A stretch of DNA of 64,000 nucleotides, taken from assembly GCA_033816765.1 (NCBI GenBank), contig CM066290.1:558001-622000 (forward strand). Reading direction: 5' to 3'. The translations under genes and the position numbers were made by a program. Of this stretch, positions 19,872 through 28,847 are shown in pieces (the stretch's first letter is position 1; each line of letters opens with the position of its first letter). Source of the stretch: Nothopassalora personata (Eukaryota; Ascomycota; Dothideomycetes; Mycosphaerellales; Mycosphaerellaceae). The notes beneath the pieces are model-generated. The model did no database searches and was not told the origin of the DNA. It worked only from the letters and a program-made list of their open reading frames with translations.

Positions 19872-22153
19872 TCAAGCCAGAATGAAAGTCCTGACCGTAG
19901 GCCTGGCAGCTTCCCAATAGCTCTTCGCTATCTTCCTGAGAGCGATCCTCTCCGCCACTACACGGGTATCATCCCACTTGACCATCGTGACATTGTACCA
20001 AGGGAAACTTCCCCAGGATGATCTTATCCTCGTCGTCAAAAAGTTGCGCCTCCGAGATAGCGATAAATCGAAGTAGCCGTGAGACGGCCCGGGTAGAGGG
20101 TTTCTGTCATCGATCAGGCAGAGGAATTCGCCCTACAGAGGAGCCAGCCGTGTCGAGTTGGAGATGTCTAGTTCCTGGTGTGCAACAAGTTTTCGTCTAG
20201 TCTTGCGCCACAATGTTTCGTGGCGAGGTTCAGTAGTCCCCACCTAGGTGGACTCTCGCAGTGGATGACACAGAAATTAGGTGCCTCTGGCTTAGCTCCC
20301 AAGCGTTGTAGACTGCTGGGTCAAGTGGTGTATCATGTCTTGGCTTTGGGTAGGACGATGCGAGATGTTCAGACAGTATGCCACGACCATCCTCGTTCAG
20401 GCGCATGAGTTGTGCCCCCATCTCGTCTCGAATGCTGGTCGCCGATTTGCGCCTCAAAGTCTCGTAATGCTGATGGGTGACTTCAAGTCCTGCATAGCTG
20501 GTTGACCTGGTCTCGAATGCTGATGACTTCGATGGAATCAGTGGCGGCGAATTTTGCGGCACCTCTATCCGCCTTCTCTTCCTATGTGGCAGCGCTCGGA
20601 CCTTCTCCCAGCGGGACCAGCGAAGTATGGGCGACACATGCTCCTCTCGAAACGAACCTTGATTGACAACCTTGCGAAGGCTGCCATTAGCGTCGGTCTG
20701 TATCCTGAAGGGTTTCTCATATCGTAAATCACCTTTGAATCGCTTACTATTCTTGTCGCATTGTCCTCGAGAACTTGAGGAGCATCCGCGCTGTGTTCAA
20801 TGATGGCCTCCCATGCAGCCCACGACCAACTAGGAATGCCAAGACTCACGAGTCAACGGCAGAGTCTGACCTGCTCATGCGCCACAGGATGCCACAGCAA
20901 TGCGAGATCAAGAGGTCGCTCTAGTATTCCAGTCAGAGACTGGATCGTTCCGCTTGATTCCGCGCCGTGCGTGCTCTCGAGCAGCTTCAGCAAGCCAAGA
21001 ACGGCAGGCAGGATATCTCTCGGATTTGACAGGCTTCGACGAGTATATTTTGGCACGATTTTGGTCTACTCATGAACTTCGACCGAACTGCCCAGTGTCG
21101 CGATAACGGCTTGGTTGATGATCTGGTTGCGCATTGATGCACTTCTGCCGATGTTATGATGTGTCCAAACTACAGGACTTCTTACTGAGTCACCGTCCTC
21201 GGCTATGATGTCCTCATGCGCAGAGGTCTTGCGGCAGGAGAAGCGAACGTGCGGTCCATTGAATAGCATCAGCCATTTCGATAGAAAGCGCTCCTGGGGG
21301 TCCATGCGCGGCTGTCCCAAGGGTGATGGGCGAGGTCGTGCTTGCATGGCAGTAGTATAAAGACGCCAGGCAGAAGTTCTTCACCAAGTTGCTTCACTGT
21401 CCTATGTAACATATGCCTGATATGCCAGCAGTGTAATCTTTGCCATTTGCAGCGACCATGGTGACCATTGCATCACCTGATGTTTGATCCATCTGCGCGA
21501 TCTGATGGAGTTTGTCGTCGGCGTCGTCGTGTTGACAGATGCATATCGCGTCACCCCAGAGATAATCCAGGCCGAGATCTTTCGTTATTTCAATTTTCGA
21601 CGGCCGCCCTCAGGGTCTTGGGGAGCTGAGCACGATCTGGACCGAGATCACCCGGCATCGTGAATTTCGCTAGATTGCCTCTCTCCAGCGTGACTGTCTC
21701 AAAGCCACCCCATGTGTATGACAGAAAAGCATATCCCGATTCAGGGGCAGGACTGTCGATGATCTGCAGATTGTGAACGCCAATCAAACGGATCCCAAGG
21801 CCTGCCCGGGGCTTCTTCGTGTACAGTGGAGCACTGCATCCATTCCAATTTTCGCCATGGTCGGCGAGACAGTGGGAGAGAATCGTCTTCGTTGTCGACA
21901 TGTCTATGCGTTTTCGTATCCAACTTGTTTGCATATCGCAGCGACGGACCCTCATTGTGATGGTCGAGGTGGAGCGCACTCTCAGATGAAAGTGGCTTAT
22001 GCAAGACATCTCTGTTCGGGTTGCCCTTCCAAAGCGACATACTTTAATTATGACAAGACCTGTGTCCTTGTGGTTGGTTTCCTTGAAGTCAATAAATACC
22101 CAGAGTGGTAGGCGATGCCTGTGTGTTCTTTCGAGAAAGGCCAAATTGGGCAC
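19872..22153 (-). pseudogene. broken HET-domain gene
   Basis: Segments of one HET protein appear in order but in different frames. In the 22,153-21,590 ORF: AFLSYTWGGFETVTLE and LPKTLRAAVEN. After a frameshift near 21,595: EITKDLGLDYLWGDAICICQ, HQIAQMDQ and VTMVAANGKDYTAGI. Near 21,300 QERFLSKWLMLFNGPHVRFSC, with the preceding TRGWTF-type motif lost. Near 21,030 LSNPRDILPAVLGLL, then LDLALLWHP and GIPSWSWAAWEAI. The usual end, WYNVTMVKWDDTRVVAERIA, reaches the stop at 19,872. Intervening stops and shifts cannot be removed by plausible introns. This is a second member of the family whose intact member lies 8 kb away. It differs in sequence, so it is not a recent duplicate. Confidence 0.8.
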
Positions 22154-22961
22154 GATATCACCGTTCAGCTGACTGAGTATCTTAAGGCTCGCTCGTCTCA
22201 GGGCATTACTGTTGGGCTCACCTCAACTGCGGCGCCACGGTGGGTACCCGGGGATTCAAAATTCTCCCAGTGGTCTGGACACCGAGTAGGGCCCATGGAT
22301 GATCAACATCATGATCAAGTGCCTGGCAGATCAAGCCGCAGAATGTGCAAGAACTTTCATGCTTCGACATCTTGTGCAGCGGTCGCACGATATGAATGGA
22401 CGGAACAGCTAAAGTGCCCATGGCACCTTTTTCAATATTGGTCGAACGGCATGCTCGAGCATACTGAGCGAAAACGATGGCGTGTACTGGTATATTGAGC
22501 CCTTGCAAGTGAAGTCGGAGACTTGACACTTCATCTCGATGGGAATGTCGCCAGCACCTACAGCAACGTTTTGAAGAAGCGGCTGCCCAGTGCTTCGTAA
22601 GTGCTTGGCGAAGACACCAATCGTAGAGTGCTTCCCATGGTCCTGTATGTTCCCGTCATCATCCTGGACCTTGATTACATACTCAGCCTCTCCAACTAAA
22701 TTCAGACCTGCTCCTGTTCATAGTCTTCAGTCTCTGCTTTGAGCTGCTCGAGCTAGCAGTCTTACAGCCAACGCCGTCCTGATGTGATCTAGACATTGCT
22801 TGCACCTCAAATCCTCTATCCTCGTTCGCCTGAGACCCACTGACTTGCCTCAGAGATGATCCCACTCCTGTTGTATTCCTCAGAGCTCCGCCAAGACACT
22901 GAGCTCTTTGTGATCAGGCTGGTCTTCCATAGCATTTATTCTTTCCACAAGTCCCCACCCG
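22154..22961. other. intergenic, no supported gene
   Basis: Only short random ORFs were seen. It separates the HET pseudogene from the 3' end of NIP7. Confidence 0.45.
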
Positions 22962-23534
22962 TCAAGTCGCGAACAAGGTATCCTCCTCTCGGAGGTACTC
23001 TCCCACATCCGCCTGCCTAAACACCACAATCCCCGTCGGATCCAACTTCCTCGCCTCAGCCGTACTCCTCGCCGTGACGCCAAAGCCCAGCGGCGTATCA
23101 TTCATACTCATCACAATCGCACCCGCATGCTCCGGCGCATCCTCGCTCCACCGTCCCACATGCGCCTTCACCACATGGCCACCATACAAGAACGGCATCT
23201 CCCCATTCTGCTTCACCCAGACCTTGTACCTCGCGTGCGGTGCAATTACGTCTAATGCGGTGATGTGCAGACGGAACTTGCCCGTTTTGGTGAACTTTCC
23301 TAGACAGGTGCCGAGGCTGAGGAGACTGTCGCGGGCAACGGAGATGGCGAGGTTGGCGAGGGACTCGCGAACGTAGTAGACACGGTCCTTTTGCATGCGG
23401 AAGACGTAGCGGTCGGTGGTCTTGGCGTTGGGCGTGCTGGCGGTGTCGGTAAGAAGGTTATTGAGGGAGCGGCCGGTGTAGTTGGCCAGCTTTTCGAAGA
23501 GAGTCTTCGTTTCCGTATCTGTGAGCGGACGCAT
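22962..23534 (-). CDS. NIP7: 60S ribosome biogenesis protein NIP7
   Basis: Encodes 190 aa from MRPLTDTETKTLFEKL; the open frame extends upstream to 23,912 but the family begins at this Met. The N-terminal domain contains FEKLANYTGRSLNNLL and the YYVRESLANLAISV segment. The C-terminal PUA domain (about 95-175) has HARYKVWVKQNGEMPFLYGG and HVVKAHVGRW, then GVTARSTAEARKLDPTGIVV and ADVGEYLREEDTLF. Nip7 binds pre-rRNA in nucleolar pre-60S particles and is needed for 27S processing. Length is close to the usual ~180 aa. It is divergent from NOC3, another 60S factor, with 177 bp between starts. Confidence 0.95.
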   Translation of the reverse strand: MRPLTDTETKTLFEKLANYTGRSLNNLLTDTASTPNAKTTDRYVFRMQKDRVYYVRESLANLAISVARDSLLSLGTCLGKFTKTGKFRLHITALDVIAPHARYKVWVKQNGEMPFLYGGHVVKAHVGRWSEDAPEHAGAIVMSMNDTPLGFGVTARSTAEARKLDPTGIVVFRQADVGEYLREEDTLFAT

Positions 23535-23711
23535 CTTGAACGTGTTGTATGTGTAGATGTGTTGGTCTCTGGTTGTGGAAGAGGTTGCCACCGTCCGGGA
23601 AGAATGTGCTGGTGAACTTTTTTCAGGCGGAGTTGATTCCGCCTGAAATCTTGGTACTTGGACTGCTCTTTTCGCAAACGATCTGCTCCTCGACATCTCA
23701 ATGTACACAAT
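23535..23711. promoter_or_regulatory. divergent promoter NIP7 / NOC3
   Basis: Only 177 bp separate the two start codons, so the genes must share or interleave promoter elements. Both products act in nucleolar 60S maturation, which suggests joint control. It contains an inverted-repeat-like pair around 23,615-23,650 (TTTTTTCAGGCGGA and TCCGCCTGAAA). Confidence 0.7.
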
Positions 23712-25745
23712 ATGGCTGAACGCGCGAATAAGAGGAGGCGATTGAGCCCACCGGAAGATGGCGCAGTCCTTCCAGGCTTTGCTAGCCACGACCTCGAAGC
23801 CGACTATGCAGAACGACTCGCGAAGAAGAAGACGAAGGAGAAGCAGAAAGACAAGCTGATGATCAAGACGCAGGAGGGACGACTTGCCGACAATCCACGG
23901 AATGAAGATCATAAAGGAGCAGAGGACGACGCTGACAGTTTCCTGCCCAGCGGCGACGAGGACGGCGATGGCGACAGTGGAGTCGCAGACCTGCAGCCAA
24001 AGCCGAAGCCAAAGAAACCTCGATTACCGCCCAAGGAAGAGATCAGGCTGGCGAAGGAGGATCTAGCAAAAGTCGCGCAGTCCATCAGCGAGGATCCAGA
24101 AGGACAGGTCGGCCAGCTGGGAACGTTGATGGAATTGGCGAACCACGACAACGTCACCGTGAAGAAGCTGGCACTGGCGACACAATTGGCAGTCTACAAG
24201 GACATCATCCCCGGCTACAGGATCCGACCTCTTTCGCAGGCAGACCTGAATGGTAAAGTCTCCAAGGAGGTCAAGAGGCAACGAGCCTTCGAGCAAGGCT
24301 TGCTCAATGGCTACAAGAATTATCTATCCACGCTGTCGCATCTCGCGGTCGCAAAGACAAGCAAGAAGCTCGACCAACAAGCAGCGTCAAGTCTTGCTAC
24401 TGTCGCTATATCTTGCGTCTGCACATTGTTGACAAGTGTGCCGCACTTCAACAACCGTGGCGATCTGATGGGCATCCTGGTGAAGAAGCTGGCAAGCCGA
24501 AGTTTCGACTCCGACTCGGCGAAATGCCGCGAAGCCATTGAGAAGCTGTTCCAGGAGGATGAAGAAGGCCATGCATCTTTGGACATGGTCACGCAACTCA
24601 CCAAGATGATGAAGGGCAAGAGCTACAATGTCCATGAAAGTGTGCTCAACACATTCCTGCACTTGCGCTTGCTGAGTGAGTTCTCACATAAAGCTGCGCC
24701 GAACCATATCGACAAGGATAAGCCGGATGAGAACGTGAAGAAGCCAAAAGCGTACAAGAAGGAATTCAGGACGAAGCGAGAGAAGAAGGTCATGCGGGAA
24801 AGGAAGCAGGTCGAAAAGGAGATGAAGGAAGCCGACGCGGCGGTCTCATACGAAGAGCGTGACAAGAACCAAGCTGAGACGCTGAAGTTGGTATTTGTGG
24901 CGTACTTCCGAATCTTGAAGGAAAGAGTGCCACATTTGAAAGGAGCAGTCCTGGAAGGCTTGGCCAAGTACAGTCATCTCATCAATCAAGACTTCTTTGG
25001 CGATGTTTTGGAAGTGCTGAAGGACCTTATCAACGAGGCCGAAGCGGCGCTAGAGAACGAAGCGGAAGACGAGGAAGGTGACGAGAATGTGGAGATTGAC
25101 GAAGCTGCAAGAAGAAGCGCAACCCGAGAAAGTCTGCTATGCATCATCACAGCTTTCGCACTCCTTCAAGGCCAGCTCGATGTCGCCAAGCAAGCCAACG
25201 CCCTATCCCTCGACCTCAGCTTCTTCATCAAGCACCTTTATCGAACACTGGTACCACTCTCCATGGACCTCGACATAGAGCTCGGCGGCAAAGTCGCGCA
25301 TCTCTCAGATCCAAACGGCCTGCACGTGCCTTCTACCAAAGAAAACAAGGTCAACGTTTCCACGACCGCTGTTCTGCTTCTTCGGTCACTGCACTCGGTC
25401 CTGCTTCCACCGACAAACACGAAATCTGTACCTCCTGTTCGTGTTGCGGCATTCATCAAGCAGCTCGAGACATTGTCTCTGCATCTTCCACAGAAAAGCG
25501 CTATTGCGGTGCAGGAACTGTTGAAGTCAGTGACAAAGACACATAGTGGAAGGATCGCTGCGCTTTGGCATACCGAGGAGAGGAAAGGTGATGGCGTGTT
25601 TGATCCACTAAGCCAAGAGGTGGAGAGTAGCAATCCCTTTGCCAGCACAGTTTGGGAGGGTGAGCTGCTACGGCATCACTTTGATCCGAAAGTAAGGGAT
25701 GCTGTGAAAGCTGTTGAAGGCCATGTCAGGACATCTAGAGGTTAG
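23712..25745 (+). CDS. NOC3: nucleolar complex protein 3 (Noc3)
   Basis: Encodes 677 aa from MAERANKRRRLSPPEDG, with a nuclear-signal-like start. An acidic low-complexity region (about 70-100) and a Lys/Pro stretch follow. The NOC3p-type domain (about 120-215) includes LPPKEEIRLAKEDLAKVAQ, GTLMELANHDNVTVKKLALA and KDIIPGYRIRPL. Next come the helical-repeat region (RQRAFEQGLLNGYKNYL, AAISCVCTLLTSVPHFN) and a CBF/Mak21-like C-terminus (ALDLSFFIKHLYRTLVPLS, RVAAFIKQLETLSLHLP, ALWHTEERKGDGVFDP). Noc3 pairs with Noc2 to move pre-60S particles from nucleolus to nucleoplasm and also affects replication initiation in yeast. Single exon. The frame is open upstream to 23,658, but this ATG gives the natural N-terminus. 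Confidence 0.95.
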   Translation: MAERANKRRRLSPPEDGAVLPGFASHDLEADYAERLAKKKTKEKQKDKLMIKTQEGRLADNPRNEDHKGAEDDADSFLPSGDEDGDGDSGVADLQPKPKPKKPRLPPKEEIRLAKEDLAKVAQSISEDPEGQVGQLGTLMELANHDNVTVKKLALATQLAVYKDIIPGYRIRPLSQADLNGKVSKEVKRQRAFEQGLLNGYKNYLSTLSHLAVAKTSKKLDQQAASSLATVAISCVCTLLTSVPHFNNRGDLMGILVKKLASRSFDSDSAKCREAIEKLFQEDEEGHASLDMVTQLTKMMKGKSYNVHESVLNTFLHLRLLSEFSHKAAPNHIDKDKPDENVKKPKAYKKEFRTKREKKVMRERKQVEKEMKEADAAVSYEERDKNQAETLKLVFVAYFRILKERVPHLKGAVLEGLAKYSHLINQDFFGDVLEVLKDLINEAEAALENEAEDEEGDENVEIDEAARRSATRESLLCIITAFALLQGQLDVAKQANALSLDLSFFIKHLYRTLVPLSMDLDIELGGKVAHLSDPNGLHVPSTKENKVNVSTTAVLLLRSLHSVLLPPTNTKSVPPVRVAAFIKQLETLSLHLPQKSAIAVQELLKSVTKTHSGRIAALWHTEERKGDGVFDPLSQEVESSNPFASTVWEGELLRHHFDPKVRDAVKAVEGHVRTSRG

Positions 25746-25921
25746 ATTACTTATACAGGAGCTCCTCAGGACAGCATTCTACCGCCATCTGACTCTTATC
25801 ATGAGGCCCTATTTTCACCACACCGCCCCGGCTACTTACATCTCCGCCCCATCTTCACATGCAAGCACCCGCGCAGTAATTATATACTCTCGACTTCTCT
25901 CGCCCCCCTCAGAAAGAAAAG

Positions 25922-26124
25922 GCCGGGATGGCGCAGTAGTTGGCGCATCGCTCTCGTACAGCTGCAAGATCATGCTTGGTCAGATCTGTCTGTCCATAAC
26001 CATTCTCTCCGGTCCTGAGACTCCAATCGTCCGGTGATGGGGTATGGAGGACTGTGTCATTCAAAGTATGAGGCTTGCATCTCGAGAAAAGCGAAGGTCG
26101 GGGGTGCAGATCCCTCTCCTGGTT
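25922..26124 (+). tRNA. tRNA-Thr(CGT)-like gene with a 130-nt intron
   Basis: Exon halves are 25,922-25,958 and 26,089-26,124. Spliced, they form a 73-nt cloverleaf: acceptor GCCGGGA with TCCTGGT (two G-U pairs), a 4-bp D stem GCGC/GCGC, anticodon stem TCGCT/AGCGA with loop CTCGTAA (anticodon CGT), variable AGGTC, and T stem GGGGG/CCCTC. The intron is 25,959-26,088. A textbook bulge-helix-bulge is visible: 3-nt bulge TAC, 4-bp helix CTCG/CGAG, 3-nt bulge AAA, then an 8-of-9-pair inner helix (25,960-25,968 with 26,074-26,082). C32 pairs with intron position -3. Oddities: the T loop is TGCAGAT instead of TTCRANY, and the D loop lacks the second G of the GG pair. It may therefore be a decaying copy. 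Confidence 0.6.
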
Positions 26125-26202
26125 CGATATCTTTTTGTCACTTGTGGTATCGTATCATACTTTGAGTTACTGGGACGGGGCGGAAAACGGCAAAAAGTAA
26201 AG

Positions 26203-26281
26203 AGCCTATGGTGTGGATTGAACACACGATCTTCGCTTTGCGTGATACGAGAGCGATGCCTTACCACTTGGCCACAGAGGC
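26203..26281 (-). tRNA. tRNA-Thr(CGT) with 7-nt intron
   Basis: Cloverleaf: acceptor GCCTCTG with CATAGGC (one C/T mismatch), D arm GCC/GGC with AAGTGGTAA, anticodon stem TCGCT/AGCGA, loop CTCGTA+A, variable AGATC, and T arm GTGTG TTCAATC CACAC. The anticodon is CGT (26,247-26,249 on this strand). The 7-nt intron TCACGCA (26,239-26,245) follows position 37, and its G at -3 can pair with C32. It faces the upstream tRNA across 78 bp and shares its anticodon arm. Confidence 0.85.
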
Positions 26282-26501
26282 TGATGAGGTCGAGTAGATT
26301 GTAGAGAGTTATATTAGTTATGACTCGCGAGCACAAAGACTGAAGAGGGCATGTGATAAAGAAGCTCGGAAATGACGCGCCGCCGACTGATCTGCACATT
26401 TTCACGCAGTCCATAGCTTCAGTGTCTCAGTTGGTAGTCTATCACAAGAGACAATCAGAGACCGGACGCTTCTATGCCAGCACGCGAGCATACAAGGTTG
26501 T

Positions 26502-27450
26502 CTATACCTTCGCCACTCCCCAACCGCCAGCCAAGACTCTTGCCACCACCACCCCGATCCCTGCCAGCAGTACTATGCAGGCAGAGACGGCCTGCAAGCC
26601 CACAAACCCGGCTTCGCTTCGAAGACTTGCACCCACAATCGGATTACTGATGCGAACTCCAATCGAGTCCACGAGGAGGATTGTCCCAAAATGGGTAATA
26701 AACCGCTTGAAATCTCCTTTCAGCAGAGATATGACAGTAACAGGTGCCATAGTTAATAAGAACTTCAGAATATAAGCTGCGAACCAGAAGAAACAACCCC
26801 TCGAAATGATCTTACCTAGTAAAGTGGCGTAGAAGATGCCATAGAGGATCGCGAACACGATCAAGCCCGCGGTCTTCTCGATCGCAATCCAGCAAAGCCC
26901 CAAGACCCCGTAGCCGAGAGTCGACATGACGAACATTTTGAGTGCATCAGTCTTGTCTGCCACGAGAACAGAGATACAAAAGCAGTGACCCTGACAACCC
27001 ATCCCAAAACACTCTGTACCTGCAGCTCGCGGAACACAATTGGGTATACCAAGCCCCCCTGACACCGCTACCAGATGCTGCGATAGCAATAGCAGCGGTC
27101 CGTCTCTTCACGAAGTACTGTGGTAAGATCCCAGTCGAAGGGACGGAGAGACATCTAAACCCAAGTCCCCCGAAAATGCCTTGCGCGGGCATCAGCTGCC
27201 TGTACTTGTCACACGGGCTACGTGACCGTCGTTAGTACTGGTGTCCTGAGTAAAGATTTCAAAAGCTCCCATTCCTCACCTCGTCATCATCAACTCAATT
27301 CCACCAAAAAGTTCTCAACAAGTTTCAGCGCACTAAAGTATCCAGCATCATATAGCGGACCCGCCAGAATTCCCAACAGCCATCAAAGGGGAAACGTCTG
27401 GACTCTACCGATCCAGGAAATATGACTGGTGACTTGTTTGAGAGGCTGAT
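26502..27450 (-). pseudogene. monocarboxylate-type MFS transporter, decayed
   Basis: Pieces of an MCT-like 12-TM permease lie in order in shifting frames. SWIGRVQTF near 27,415 corresponds to TM1. GILAGPLYDAGYFSAL lies near 27,370. GIFGGLGFRCLSVPSTGILPQYFVKRRT lies near 27,170 in several short frames. IAASGSG and VYPIVFRELQVQ near 27,060 match the loop/TM4 motif. ALKMFVMSTLGYGVLGLCWIAIE near 26,930 and GFVGLQAVSACIVLLAGIG near 26,590 are the last helices, ending VARVLAGGWGVAKV as in the family. Several frameshifts and stops separate them, so no transporter is encoded. A real intron may remain near 26,720-26,820. Confidence 0.7.
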
Positions 27451-28847
27451 GACTGTCTACCAGCTCTGACGACTATGACCACATTGATAAGGTCCAGAGG
27501 TTGACCTACAGAATGTAATGCCGATATAGCACAGTAAGGTGTTGAGTTACACGCAAGAGCATTGTGAGTCGTTGAGGGCTCACTTCTGGGCAAATCCTCC
27601 CGCACGCGTTCTTGATCCTTTCGCAAAGCATGTTGAAAAGAGCAAGCCTCGGGGCTGCACAGAACTGCTGCAATGTCGCGCTTCAAGTATTGCTACGGTC
27701 TTGCAGAATCTTTGCTCTGCTGAAGACTCGTGTTCTATCGTCCAAGGTCGGCTCCGAAAGCGTCTGAACGAAGCTATGGTAGCAGAACACAGACCAGCTG
27801 GCTGCAGAGGTCGTCGTCCATGGACCTTCGAGGTTCACGGATTCCATTAAAGAGGCACAAGGCGCACTTTACCTGGAGCCGCGCGATGCATTCCGCTGTC
27901 GCGGAATCGCGATTGGGCCCAGCGCAACGCACAAAGCTAAGTGCGAGGCATGTATTCGAGAGCACTGGAGGCCTTAAGAGACTGACCAGAAGCGCAACCA
28001 AGCGTAAGGCAGCCACTGATATGGTCGTAGGCCTGGAAGATATTCTGAAACAGATCCACCGAAGTCTCATATGTAGATCAGCGGAGGCTGGGAAGTAGAA
28101 GTGCTTACCTGTCAAGATGTGGTTCACACTGATAATGCTCCTGTCCGATTAACGCCACGAGCGACAATGTTAATCTGCCAATAGCAGATAGCAAGGTGGT
28201 TATCACATGCCAGGAGCCTCCTCATCCGCCAGGCTTTGGAGAATTCCACTTCTCGAAGGAGGCGTTTCAAAGAATGAGGGGCATTAGACGCCCGCGACCA
28301 AACGGTTTCGCCACCCTTGAACTTCCTGCCTGCCTCAGTCTATCAGACTCGTGTCAGCCTTCAACCTGCAAGGCCGTGTAGTAACTGTTGTGAATCAGGT
28401 GACCAAGGGCCATGTTAGTCAGGACTTGGCACACACACACTATATCACACTGTTTTCTGTAGCCAGATAGTCTTATACTGTGTGGCAATTCATGAGGGTT
28501 ACTGATCCACCCTATCGTTTCAATCTGGAAGCTTGTACTCGTCAAATACCTAAATACAACAGTAACAGCAGATTTGGGGGCCAGGTAGTTTGCGGCTTTT
28601 CGAACCACTTGTGCAACATATCCTATCGCATCTGTTACCGGCCTTGAGGAGCGGCCTTGGCTTGCGCGCGATGGAGGGCGAGCGGAGCAGATCTGCTTGG
28701 CAGGCGGCGCAGAAACCAATACCGTCGTCCCTCTTTATCTGGTTCGCGTTGGACTGAAAACTACATAGAGCGCGTGGGAAGCACCTGTTTTCCGGGCGGC
28801 GTCCGCTCTCTTCACACTCACTCCCGTCGCCACCGCGTGCAGTCGAA
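27451..28847. other. intergenic, permease promoter side
   Basis: About 1.4 kb upstream of the amino-acid permease. Short ORFs on both strands (27,730-28,098 plus; 27,774-28,127 minus) show no recognisable family. The last ~200 bp is a C/T-rich leader. No repeat recognised. Confidence 0.45.

Noticed and set aside
27774..28127. 117-codon minus ORF with hydrophobic stretches
   Set aside because: The hydrophobic pattern is short and interrupted. I could not connect it to a membrane-protein family, and the MFS relic ends before it.
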